Positions 35,058-47,241 of a DNA stretch of 64,000 bases are shown here, one piece after another. Source of the stretch: Zygophlyctis sp. KS116. Lineage: Eukaryota; Chytridiomycota. Where the stretch lies: positions 1 to 64,000 of the forward strand of contig BAAFSQ010000014.1 in the NCBI GenBank assembly GCA_054661495.1, read 5' to 3'. Every line of letters begins with the position of its first letter. The first letter of the stretch is position 1. The notes under the pieces were generated by a model that was given only the letters and a program-made list of their open reading frames with translations, had not been told where the DNA came from and did no database searches. The translations under genes and the position numbers were made by a program.

Positions 35058-38000
35058 TCACTGGCTTTTTACATAGTCTGTTATAGCCTCTGTCCAATTC
35101 GATTTTGCACCACGACTTGGCATTAAATAAAAATAATTTACATTTCTCCCCTCATTTTGTATGCAGTAAGATCATCGGGAGCTAACTCAATAACTTTTGA
35201 AAATACTTTTTCGGCATCATCCAATTCATTGGTTGAAAATAAAATTGAGGCCTTATTGAAAAGAACATTCTTGTTCAATGGCTGTAGTTCAGCAGCTGAA
35301 ATCATATCACTTTTGGCCCCTTCTTTATCGCCATTGAGCAATCTGCAAAGTCCCCGATTCATCAATGATGAAACATCTTTCTTATTAATTTCCAATGCCT
35401 TATTTAATCATTTAAAATTATTGATACCTTGTTATAAAATTTCAAAGCTAATTCCCATGATTTTTGTAAAAAGTACAAGTTTGCTGCATTGAAATAGGCG
35501 AGGCCATATTTTGGATTAACTTTGATTGCAATCTAATCTTTAAAGCGATGGAAATATTACCTTGAAATTCTGCAAAGCAGAAACGGGATCACCAAGTTTC
35601 TGATAAATGATTCCTCTATTGGTAATATATTCAGCGTTATTTGGATCCAGTTCCTAACATTATTCAAATAAAAAGCAATACGATAGCCTTTGATACGTCT
35701 AAAAGGGCTCCGTAAGTATTCTTCATAGCTAAATGAATAATAGCTCGTCCTTCATAAGCAGAATGATATTCTGGATTTATGGCCAGAACAAAAGAAAAAA
35801 TATTCCAAGCTCTTTTGTAAAGATTGTCCATTTGATATGTATATCCGATATTAGTAAGAGCTTGTAAACAGGAAGGTTTTAAATGTAAAGCTTTAATGTA
35901 GTCTCTTCGTGCCAATACCGGTTGATTTTGCGTAAATTTCACATTACCACGGCCAAGCAAAAGTCCAATATTTTCTGGATGGCGTTCGATAGCTTTATTA
36001 TATTCTAGCATACTTATTGATTCCTTACAAACTTTATGAAGTGCTAATGCTAATAGCGATTTCAATTCAGTATCTTCCGGGTCAAGTTCACTGGCAACAG
36101 CCAAATCTAAAATTGCATTTTCTGTATCTCCGATACTCCAGTATAATAGGCTCCGATTTTTGTAGGCTTTAATATCATTTGAGAGAAGAATAACTATACT
36201 ATAGTCCTTGATTGCTTTGTCATATTCATGAATTTCATCGTATGTAAGACCTCGGTTGAAAAAAGCTTGATGGCATCCATTTTCCGATTCAATGGACTTT
36301 GAAAAGTCTGAAATGGCTCCATTATAGTCCTTTACTTCCTTTCGGCAGCATCCACGTAAAAGATGGGCATGTATGCTACTAGGCTCCAACTTGAGGGCTT
36401 CATCACAATCTGCTATTCCACTTTTAAATTTTTTCTTATTGAAATAATGAGTAGCTCTTGTGAGATATGCCTCGAAATAGCGTGGGTCTAGACTGATAGC
36501 CTTGATTTTCAATGCAAAAAAAGTACCTTTGTCAAATCCTCTAAGCATTCTTTTTGGAATTTCATTGAGCATAATCCTCTATGATAAAATGCTTTAGCAA
36601 AATGTGAATCGATTGTAATAGCTTCTGAAAATTCTCTGATTGCAAGATGAAAATCCAACAAATTTTCGTAGCAAATACCTCTTTGCAAGTAAACCAAAGG
36701 ATCATTATTCCTTATTTTCAGAGCCTTGTCCAGGTCTTTCAAAGCACCTAAGAGTATTAATCAGACTTTGAGTAATTACCACGATTATCATTACATTTGA
36801 TCCTAGCCTTGGCAATCAAAAGATAAACAGAAGGATCCTCCAATATATGAAATTCGCTTCGTTTATCGAATTCACAAACGATTTGGGAATATTTTCTTTG
36901 GAAACTGAGTATCAGGGCTCTCTATTTGATTGGCTAGATCAGCTTTTACCTGGATAAATGTTTGTGCTATTCCTGAATTTAATTCAAATGCTGTATGAAA
37001 GTCATAAGTAGCTTCTTTCATTTTCCTAATTCTTTAAATTTCATGATTACCCGATCCTTAGCAGAATTCTTCCTCGGTACAAATATAACATGTAGTTACC
37101 AGGGAAAGCATGAATTGCGCGGCTATAATCTTGAATTGATTTCTGAGCATAAGCTTCGCTTATTCCTTTTTTATGAGAATCATTTTTGCCTTCAAGTTCC
37201 ATTTCAGCACTTCCAAGGCTGATATTATACATCATGTGATAAAGTTCCCCCCTGCTTAGAAAGGCCTGTAGTTGATGCGGATCTAAGGATCAGTAGATAA
37301 TCTGGTTTACCAAGCTTAATGGCTTCATCTAAATAATACAGAGACTGATCGTGTTCTTTACTGATTTCCATATTTAATATTCCAAGTTCCAAAAAAGCAC
37401 TAGACTTTTTGGGATTTTGATCAACCACCATTTTGTAGTCAATTGCTGCAAAAAGCTTTTCATTTCGAGTGGCGTATAATTGAGCTAATATTAGACTTCG
37501 AAATTACTTACCTCGATGATAAAAAGCATCGCTATTCAACGCAGAATCATCTAACAATATGGAAACACTAAAATCCTGACGTTAAACATAATTTTTACCT
37601 GGATGGCTTGATTGACATTTCTTTCTTTTAAAAGACAGCCTCTGTGAAAGTAAGCTTGTGCATTATCAGGAAGCATTTGAATACATGTACAAAGGTCCTT
37701 ATATTTAAGTTACATATTAAATATACATCGAGCGCATTATCCCATCTTGAAATAGCAGCATTAGATCTCCCTCTATATAAATAAGAAAGGCCATTGCCTG
37801 GAGATAGGTAAATCAACTTCGTAAATGCATCTATCGAGTCCTCCCACAATTGCTTTTGAAAGAAGTATAACGCAAAGTTGAAGATTGCATGTTCATTAGA
37901 AGGATCTAATTCTCCAACTACTTTGAAATCTTCATTTGCATAAACAATGTCCTAATTAAAATAATTAAACGCTCGTTAAATACCTGCTCTTTTTCATATA

Positions 38001-40839
38001 AGCATGCTCTCTGGTAATATCCATAAGGGATATCCGGTTTTAAGCGAATAACAGATGAATAATTTGCAATTGCCAACTTATTCAATCCTGTGGCTGTTAC
38101 ACCATTTGTATTACCTAATTCTTTGTATATTCTGGCTTTAGTATCAAAAGCGCCCAAATGAGATTTATTACCGTCTGTCAGTGAGTCCAAATCCTTGATG
38201 GAAAGTTCTACGTTATGGATTTTGAGAAATAATTGATGCCTAAACCAAAATGCCTCGCTATTATAAGGATCTAATGTCTATTATTTCGAAAAAGTTACCA
38301 AATGAAATAGATTTATCAAAATCAGAAATCGCTTCTTCATATTTACCACAGCGCATTAATATATATCCTCTGCGTCTAAAATGAGATGGGATTACAGCTG
38401 AAGATGATTTGATTAAGAAGTTGAGCCTTTCTAGTTCCCTGCTCGGATCTTTTTCGAACTCTATAGTATCCTGATCGTCGATGGGCATTTCAGTGTAAGC
38501 ATCATATGGAATCCCGATATCATTCAGAGTCCGATATTTATAAATTTCGTATGGAGTAAATACTTGAGCCCTATGGCTCCGATCGTGGATTCTATCAAAA
38601 AAAGAATTTTCTGGTTTTAAGAATCCCAAAGCTGCCAAAAGTTGATTGAGTGCGCCACCTGCCAGTGCTGAGCTAATACTTTGCTCAACTTTTATTGGTA
38701 TCGCCGAATTAATATCTTCCTTCGATTCCATTTTTGACAATACGGATTCCACGCTTGCATAAATGCTAGATTGGATTGAAGAAACAGATCCAAAGTCTAC
38801 TTGTTCATCGATTTTCGTATTTAATATGTCTTGGGAATTAAGAGGCGGTAAATCTAATGAAGCTCCTTCTAAATTTATCCCGAGTGATTGTCTTCTTTTT
38901 CTAAGATAAAACTGCCTTGGATTTTCATGATTTTCAGAAATAGAATCTTCGACTTCATTTTTTTCCTCGATTTTTGGCGAGGCTGACTCCAAACCTTTCA
39001 CTTGGCTTACAGAAGATCTCCTTTTTTGCAATGAAATACTTTTGCTTCTCTTTTTAACTTTTGAAACATGGCGAGCTTTTGATATTTCGGCAGTATTGAG
39101 TGAAATAGTTTGAAAACTCTCTGTATCATCTACGACTTTGATAAATTCTGCGGGAGAACTTAGGTTGAGATTTTGATGCTGAAGTTCATTCTCTGTCTCT
39201 TCAACTATTTCTAGCTGAAGCTTGGGAATAATTACGCTTTTTTTTCTTGATTTAACATTACCCAAACTTCCCGGATGTGCCTTCGTTTCGATAAATTCTT
39301 CTTGATTGACTAGTTCAAGAGAATTTTCTTGCAAGATCTGAGATTTGTTTAGCGATTGAGTTTCAGTATCCTTCACTTCTAAAAGTTCTGATGGGATCGT
39401 AAATTCTCCTTGAGATACCTACAGATTAATACTTTTTCTCTTACAGTGATTCGAGAACGAGAATTTCTAGCTGAATGAGCACGAACATAGTCTGATATTC
39501 TCTCTTTGATTGGCAAAGAAGGATCTACATGCATGCCTAATGAAGTTGACCCTCTTGCGAATTCAATCGTAGAAAGCTTCATACTTTTAGACTGTGGAAT
39601 AAGACTTTCCAATCTTGTGTCTGAAACCTGATTAACTGATGGGGGAATAAGATCATTTGATACCACATTATCCTCGGATACCAAATCTGCACCATTTATA
39701 GCATTCACATAACTAAAATTAATTGATTAAAAATACTGGTCAATATTTCTCTTGGGTTTATAATCCTCCTTCTTTTTTAATGATGCAATGTGTCTATAAA
39801 AAGATGTTGGTGCAGCCTCTATCATATTTTCTCGTTCAACTTTTTCCTTTGCTTCAATATTTCTTTTCCCGATTAACTTTACAGATTTGACTACTAAAGC
39901 CTCATTCAGCTCTTGATCTGAACCATCTGAATCAGTTTCAGACTCTTTATTATCTCTTTTAACTTTTTGATTATCTTCTTGTATAGAATCCTCTATAGAG
40001 TCCTCTATATTTGACTCATCTGTGTACTCTGAATCTTGACTATAATCTGAATTTTCAGAGTAATACGAGCCCGAATCTTTATCATTTTCTGAATTAGACT
40101 CTTCATCTTGACTAAAATCTTTTGAATCAAACTCTTCTTGATTAGAATCTTGTTGTAAAATATCTGATAGTTGTAAACTTTCTGTAAGATCTACTGAAGA
40201 AGAAAATTCCAAATTTTCTACATATGATGATCCTTTTCTAGAATTTTGTAAATCCAAATCCTTTTTTACAAGAACTTGAGTGTATTTCTTAAACACATCA
40301 TCTACATCTTTTAATTCCTTTATACCACTTTCAAAGTCTTGAAATGATTCTACGACTAAAATTGGATCTAATATTTGAATTTCTTGAGAATCGTGTAAAT
40401 CATCCTTTACAACCACCAATTCTTCTTTTAACTTGACTGTATCTGGCTCTAAATCATAACCTTTTAAATTCCTAATGGGAGACTCTAATTTCCTCCCAAC
40501 CATACATACTTTCAAGTCTAATTCAGGCGAAGGAGATCTAGCCTTTATAATTTCCTTTTGAATAGTTTTGTCCTCTCTAGTATTTTTAGAGATTGTATTT
40601 CTTTTAATTTTAGAAATAAATTCATTGACTGATACTTTTTCTTCTTTTCCTTTTAGACTAGAGACTTTAGGAACCTTGATCTTGTTAATTTTTGGAGCTT
40701 CTTGATCATCTTGTAGTAAAGATTCTAAAGATAATTTTGGTAGAAATGATATGATTTGCTCTTTATTAAGTTTTTTCCTAGATTTAGTAAACAGAGCATT
40801 CAATTCAGACGCAATATCTCTATTCTTTCCATTTTTCAT
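35058..40839 (-). CDS. Giant tetratricopeptide-repeat protein with acidic N-terminus
   Basis: The N-terminal part (40839-39727, MKNGKNRDIASELNALFTKS) is rich in K, S and acidic residues (DSEYTDESNIEDSIEDSIQE). It ends in an apparent stop that a 24-nt intron with TTAATTTTAG removes, continuing in frame into YVNAINGADLVSEDN, which lacks its own ATG. A linker and the segment VFTPYEIYKYRTLNDIG are followed by a long TPR array (38.4-35.1 kb), for example DAYFHRG-type helices, AISDFDKSISFG and LYYWRG-like units. The last 26-nt intron leads to KSNWTEAITDYVKSQ and TGA at 35058. Ciliary TTC6-like proteins are a possible relative. The alternative is two genes split at 39727. Confidence 0.65.
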
Positions 40840-41033
40840 GATAATTTCCTATCGGAACTATTCAGAGCTACCGAGCAGAGGATCCAGAGTCCTAAATTCA
40901 CAAATATCAAAAACAATGTCCAAAACTCTTGTGTTGCAACATATAAACTTGTCAGTACCAACAATAATATAATAAATGTTATATGAAACATTTTTAAGAC
41001 TTGATGATCTAATTCCGCAAAGAGTGATTCCAT
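40836..41033 (-). CDS. Small two-helix ER membrane protein, Pkr1-like
   Basis: 65 residues. An N-terminal amphipathic stretch (MESLFAELDHQVLKMFH) precedes two membrane helices (ITFIILLLVLTSLYVA and FWTLFLIFVNLGLWILC). Length, spacing and the T-x-x-L-x-V-A-T / L-G-L-W pattern resemble fungal Pkr1, an ER factor for V-ATPase assembly. Its stop TGA overlaps the ATG of the downstream TPR gene as ATGA (40836-40839). Confidence 0.55.
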   Translation of the reverse strand: MESLFAELDHQVLKMFHITFIILLLVLTSLYVATQEFWTLFLIFVNLGLWILCSVALNSSDRKLS

Positions 41034-41202
41034 TGATAATTTAAAGTCTTAAAGTTAACTGCGGTTGACTGCGTACAAACTCTTATTGCGTACAAATTTA
41101 GTATTTACAGGACCAGAAAAGAAATCACACATCTTTTCAGACTTTTTTATTTTTAGATTGCTCTAAACTTGAAGATCAAACTTACTGAGAATCCTAAAAA
41201 AA

Positions 41203-41748
41203 TCAAGAATTTTTAATTGTTATAGCAGTTCCTATTACCTTTTTAGCAATATCTGCTAAAATAGCACCTCTTCTTTCCAAAGGAAGAGAATTAAACGCTT
41301 CATAAACACAAACTCCCTTCATATCTCGTACTTTACCTGCACGAGAACCAAAATAATATCCTAGAATAGCACCAGGAATATTAAAAATTATAAATCCCAA
41401 AATAATACCTGCAATCGCTCCTTGTCTTTAGAAAATAGTAAAATTACCTATTAATTGCCAGTAATATACTGGATTTGGTACTTCTGGAATCAGTAAATCA
41501 TCAAACATTGAAGTAAACAAGTACATTGGATCTACATTTGATCCTAATCTTTTACTAGATTCATAATCTTTTCTTTTACTAGGATCAGAGAGTATAGAGT
41601 AAGCATTTGCAATTTCCTGAAATTTAGATTTTGCATCATCAGAAGAATTGCGATCAGGATGATATTTTAAAGAAGAAGCAATATATGCCTTTCTTAATTC
41701 TTCAGGGGATACAGAAGGAGACACACCCAAGATTTCGTAGTAATCCAT
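41203..41748 (-). CDS. J-domain (DnaJ/HSP40) protein with C-terminal membrane segment
   Basis: A 27-nt intron gives 172 residues. The J domain is N-terminal: MDYYEILGVSPSVSPEELRK, YHPDRNSS with the essential HPD, then ANAYSILSDPSKRKDYE. The second exon carries a glycine-rich hydrophobic segment (AIAGIILGFIIFNIPGAILG) and a basic-to-acidic tail (FNSLPLERRGAILADIAKKV). It is probably a membrane-anchored HSP70 co-chaperone. There is no zinc finger. It resembles small ER or mitochondrial J-proteins, without a secure orthologue. Confidence 0.85.
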
Positions 41749-41816
41749 CTAATCTAATCTAGTCTTATTGACCCACTAGGTTAGTTATAAGAAGGGTATA
41801 ACTTAAGTAAGAGAGT

Positions 41817-41846
41817 GTAATAAGTACTTTTGTAATAAGTACTTTT
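41817..41846. repeat. Exact 15-bp tandem repeat upstream of VPS25
   Basis: GTAATAAGTACTTTT occurs at 41817-41831 and 41832-41846, ending 36 bp before the VPS25 start. It contains the palindrome AAGTACTT twice. A promoter role is only suggested by position. Confidence 0.6.
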
Positions 41847-41882
41847 TATATAGTTTTAAAACCTTTAAAACCTGAAAATTCA

Positions 41883-42393
41883 ATGAATTTGTCTGAATTT
41901 CCTCCATTCTACACTCTACAACCAAATCTAGATACTAAAAATAAACAATTAAATTTATGGAAGGAATATATTCTTCAGATTTCTTTAAAAAATAGACTTT
42001 GGATCTTGGATTATAAAATATTCAAAAATTCAAAAATTAATAGATCTTGCAGTCCTGAATTTATAAATCTCATAATAGAAGAATTGGTAAATTCTGGTAT
42101 TTTTTCTAATTTTATCTAAAATTCAAGGAGTTGCAGAATACAAAAAAAACAAGGAATTAATGATTTATTTTAAATCTCCTAGTGAATGGGGATATATAAT
42201 TCATTCTTTTTACAAGGATTTGGGACAATTAGGAACAGTTTTAACATTTTTTGAAATTATAAATACAGAGGATCAGGAATTCTCTGGGATAGATGAGGAT
42301 GCATTAAAAAAATCTCTAATAACTCTAGTCAAGGGAGGGAAAGCTGTTATTTTCTCTGCATCACAAGACTCTCAAGGCGTAAAGTTTTTCTAA
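41883..42393 (+). CDS. VPS25: ESCRT-II subunit VPS25
   Basis: A 31-nt intron gives 159 residues. The N-terminus FPPFYTLQPNLDTKNKQLNL contains the PPFYTLQPN motif that binds VPS36/VPS22. The second winged helix includes SPSEWGYIIHSFYKDLGQLG and ends with QDSQGVKFF, the conserved end of the family. VPS25 nucleates ESCRT-III in endosomal sorting. The stop is 23 bp before USP5 on the same strand. Confidence 0.93.
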
Positions 42394-42416
42394 AATCTAG
42401 AAAAATCACTTTAAAA

Positions 42417-44786
42417 ATGGAATTTTGTTCTCATTCTAATGGAATAACTACTCCTACTAATAATACTAGAATATTCAAGGATGAATGTACCTTGTGTTTT
42501 GACAATCAAGTAAATATTTGTACAAATTGTTTTAATGGTTCTTGTTCAAACCATTCAAACTTACATTTTAACAAGAGAGCACATCCAGTTTATATTTCTA
42601 TTAGAAAAATTAGAGTAAAAGAGTCCAAAATACTCAAATTGGAAATAAAACAAGAGGAATTTAGTCTAGAAATTCAAGTTGAATGTAAAATATGTTCAAA
42701 AGCCTCTAGTTTAGAGGATTTAAAGGATGATAAATTGTTGAAAGTTGTGGATTTTATTAAAAATTCAGTCTCTGCAAAGGATCAGTCTCAAATAAAGGCT
42801 TGGGAACAGGAAATTGTGTCGTGTTCTCACATTCTCAATTTAGTACAAGAGTCTAAAAGTTTAGATAAAAACTGTAGAAACTGTGATTTAAAAGAGAATT
42901 TATGGGCTTGTTTAACTTGTGGGAATTTGGGTTGTGGAAGAGCTCAGTTTGGAGGTGTTGGAGGAAATGGTCATGGTTTATTACATTATGAATCTTCTCA
43001 ACATCCGGTGGCTGTAAAATTAGGTACTATTACGGCAGATGGGAATGCAGATGTCTTTTGTTATGCTTGTGGAGAGGAAAGAATTGATCAAGATTTACCA
43101 AAACATTTAAGAAATTTCGGAATTGAAATAGATTCAGTTCAAAAAACTGAAAAAAGTCTAGGAGAAATGGTAATTTTGGGATTTTTAATTATAAGCAATT
43201 AGAACAGAATTTAAAGTTTGATTTTAGTATGACAACTCAAGACGGGAAGAATTTAACTCCTCTCTTTGGTCCAGGTTACACTGGACTAAAGAATTTAGGA
43301 AATTCTTGTTATATGGCGTCTATATTACAGGTTTTATTTTCTATCCCGTCTTTTTATTCTAAATATTACAACAGTAATCATCATATTTCTTGCAATTTAA
43401 TTCCTGCGGATTGTTTTCATTGTCAAATGGAGAAATTGGCAAATGGTTTACTCTCTGGACAGTATTCAATTCCTATTTTTGATGAAGATGGTGAAAAAAA
43501 GGGTCAAGATGGAATTCCTCCGTTTATGTTCAAGGAGTTGATTGGAAAAGGACATTCAGAATTTTCTTCAATGCGTCAACAGGTACCACATTAAATTATT
43601 TAGAATTTTAGGATGCACAAGAATTTCTTCAGCATATGCTTTCAGTTGTAGAACAAAAAGAAAAAAGTTTTGGGGTCGATCCAACTTTGGGATTCAAGTT
43701 TAAGATGGAACAAAAGAAACAGTGTCTAAAATGTAATAGAGTTGGCTATCGAAATGAAAATACTTCAATGTTATCATTAATAGTTCCATCAATTAAGTCT
43801 GGAAACTTTTTAGAGAATGGGAAGCCTGAATATCTGCCAGTTAGTTTTGATAATATCTTGGATCGTTATTTTGCAGTGGATCAGCGCGATTTTCAATGTC
43901 CCTTTGACAATGAGAAGACTATTGCTGGATTGTAAGTATTTAAAAGATTAAGATCAAGTACATCTCGATTTTTTAATTTACCGGATATTCTGATATGTAC
44001 TCTATCACGATTTGCAATTGGAGAAGGTTGGGTGATGGAAAAATTAAGTATTTTCAATTCATCATAATGTTTAGATGTTTCGGTAGATATTCCGGAAGTT
44101 TTGGATCTTTCCAAATATGTATCAGCAGGTAAATTGGACTCTGAAGAGCTTTTGCCAGATGATAAACACGGTTTGTTGTTTTGAAATGATAATAGTAGAC
44201 GATGCAGGCCAGGTCGATCCTGCTGCCATGGAACAGCTCATGTCAATGGGATTCAGTGAAATTCGTTGTACAAAAGCTCTGCTTGCCACAGGGAATCAAG
44301 GCAGTGAGAATGCTATGAATTGGCTGTTCGAACATATGGATGATCCAGATATTGATGCACCTATTTCTAATGGAGAGGAATCCCATAACTCTGAAGATAT
44401 CAGTCAGCTGGTAAATATGGGATTTTCTGAGAAACAAGCCAAAAAAGCACTTAAAGAAACGGGAAATAATATTGAGCGTGCAGTTGACTGGCTCTTTAGT
44501 CACGCTGATGAACCGATTGTAGACGATATGATGGAAACCACAGAACATACTGAAGGTTTGATTTTTCTGTTTAAATTTAGTTCCAAAACATACTGGGCCG
44601 GCAAAGTATCGACTCTTTGCATTTGTTTCTCACAAAGGGTCGTCCGCTCATTGTGGTCACTATGTTTCTTTTATCTTGAAAGATGATAAATGGGTTATTT
44701 ATAATGACAATAAGGTTGCACAAGTTGATGATATATCTAATCATATAAAGGATGGATACTTGTATTTCTTTAAGAAAGATAATTAA
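42417..44786 (+). CDS. UBP14: Ubiquitin C-terminal hydrolase USP5/UBP14 (isopeptidase T)
   Basis: Disassembles free polyubiquitin chains to keep the proteasome clear. It starts with a variant UBP zinc finger, then a canonical ZnF-UBP (NCDLKENLWACLTCGNLGCG, GHGLLHYESSQHPVAV, CYACGEE). The catalytic cysteine lies in LKNLGNSCYMASILQ. Two UBA domains follow (MEQLMSMGFSEIRCTKALLA and ISQLVNMGFSEKQAKKAL), and the catalytic histidine is in SSAHCGHYVSFIL. Short introns (for example near 43932 and 44050) keep the frame. The stop TAA (44784-44786) overlaps the PLK4 stop on the other strand. Confidence 0.93.
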
Positions 44787-47199
44787 TGCCGTTGCATCTC
44801 TTTCAGGAACTTTGGGAAATAAGCAAGCTTGTTTCTGGCCTTTTCTGGTAGCTTCTTGTCTATTTTATGTCTGAAATAAATTAGAAAGGATTCTAGAACA
44901 TACCTTTCCGGCTGTGAGTCTGCTTTCCCTTTGAATAATAACATTTGTTCTTTAGCATCGATCGACACATGAATTCCGTCATTAAACATCATTTGAAATT
45001 TTCTATCATTGATTTTGATCATCCATCCTACATCTTGAAGATATTGAGATTGTATCTCAATATTTTGATTAGAAATTACTGATGCATTTTCATCAGAAGC
45101 CAGTTTCTTAACCGCGAAATTACGTGCTGAAGTTACTGAAATGTCGGTTCTATCTGATGTCATGTCTATATATTAATAATCTAACTTGAATTATACCTGT
45201 TGTTGATTTCCTGCTATGATAATCACTACGCCTATTTGGATTACTGATCGCTGAATATGAGGAGATTACAGAAGGATGAATTGATGGAGATGGACTTGCA
45301 GTTCTATTTCTACCAGGTGAATCGTTACAGGTTGAAGATTTTAAGATAATCGGATATTTTGCTTGAGCGTCTGACCTTGCGGCATTCTCGATATCTGTAA
45401 TTTGTCGTAGACAGTCTTGGGCATGTTTTATCAATAGTTGTTGAGCCAGCGTTAATTGTTCTTGGTCTGGATAAAGCGTATTAAATTTCGCGATATCCAT
45501 TTTATCATCTTTACCTCTTTCTTTGATCAAATTTTTGATAGTTAGTTCTTTCTTTAGCAAGGAAATGTGTATCTTTGTTTCGTTTGTATAAAATGCCATT
45601 TCAAAGTCGGGGAATGGTTCATTTTCCATGAGCATGCACTTTGCCTGTGGTGAATAAAATACAATCTTTAATAATTAGCTAAGGATAGTAATACTTTTGG
45701 AGTTTTGGAACGAATTAATTCTACAAATTTACAAGCATATCCAAACTTCTTGGCAAGACTACTCGGAATGTTCTTATACGGATAAGTTTTCAAGACTGTT
45801 AATTCCGTCTTATCCACAATATTAATCTTCAGTTAGAATATGATTTAATATACAAAAGTCCCATCAGCAGTGATGTCAATGATATATTTCTCTCCAGTAA
45901 AATCCAATCTTAGATTTCCATCATCTAGAATTTCCACAATCCCGTGTTTAGTTTTTTGTTTGATTGGCTTTAATCGAATAGTAGAAAAAGGCAAAGTAGA
46001 GTTCACAACACATCCTGATTTATTTGTATTCATTGTCTGATCGTCTTGTTTCGGATTAGATGCATTTGATTCGTTTTCCTTATTCTATGCATTAGATTTA
46101 AAATCTGTAATACTTCTATATCATAATTTTTGCCTTTAGAAATGTCATTTTTTGAATCTGCGAAAACCATACTTGGATCTTGCAATCTCTGTGTTGGAAA
46201 TTTAGGATCAAAGAACAAGGCATTTAATACCTTTGACAGACTAATCCTTTGGCTGGGATCCTATAAAGTCAATATTAAAGAAATTACTTTTTGAAGTAGC
46301 CTTTTAATCAAGTCTTTAGCTTCTGAAGAAAGGTAATTGGGTATTTGATAATCGGCCTTTGAAACTTTATCCAATGTATTCTTGACACCATTACTCTAAT
46401 ATATTATAAAAAATTGAATACATCAAATGGAGGTGACCCAGTTAACATTGTAAATAGCATACATCCTAAAGACCATAAATCTGATGATAATCCATAAGGG
46501 AGTCTAGAGACTATTTCACTTGTAATTAAATAATAAAACATACGGACTAAGATAGTTTGGTGTACCACACATTGTTTTTTGCTCGCCTTTAGGATCAGAT
46601 AGCTTAACGGCAAGTCCGAAATCTGCAATTTTCTACAAAGTAAATCCAATTTTAAATCTTACACATTCATAATTATCAGTGATCAAAATATTTGATAACT
46701 TAAGATCACGATGAATGATACCATTATTATGCAAATACTGAAGTCCTTTTACGATTGTGATCATGATCCTTCGGACTTCTGGTTCTGTAATACGACCGCG
46801 TCTACGTTGCATATACTTGAATAGTTCTCCATTCTGACAAAATTCCATTACTAAATAAACATATTCCGAATCTTCAAAATAATTATAGAGCTCTAATATC
46901 GCAGGATGATGAAGTTGCCAATGCAGCTCAACTTCATTGGCGACACGCGCCGTCATGTTGGCCGCTCGCATGAGTTTCTTATCAATCTATGATATTATAA
47001 ATCTTAGTTACCATTTTAATGGCTACTTCTTGGCCTTTTGATGCATAAGCCTTGCTGGTCGCCCGGTGTACGACACCAAAACCGCCTCGACCGAGCAGCT
47101 CTTTTAGCTGATAGTCCTGGATTTAATTGCATCATTAATTACAGATATATTATTAGAATACTTTTGAGTAGATTTCCTGGGAGAAGAGAAGGATATCAT
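44783..47199 (-). CDS. PLK4: Polo-like kinase 4 (PLK4/SAK), centriole duplication kinase
   Basis: The kinase that starts centriole duplication. The exons give [16 protein letters not shown] (glycine loop), [31 protein letters not shown] (HRD) and a GTPNY activation-loop end. C-terminally, [15 protein letters not shown] and [17 protein letters not shown] match the cryptic polo boxes. The terminal [20 protein letters not shown] matches polo box 3, all specific to PLK4. The first exon ([14 protein letters not shown]) is joined by a 26-nt intron. It lies 42 bp downstream of RAD54B. Confidence 0.93.
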
Positions 47200-47241
47200 T
47201 CAATGTGTCTCAATATTCCTAAAAATAATTTATTCTGCGAC

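Noticed and set aside
40836-40839. Prokaryotic contamination suggested by ATGA and 1-bp gene spacing
   Set aside because: All genes involved are eukaryotic families with spliceosomal introns, and tRNAs are of eukaryotic type.
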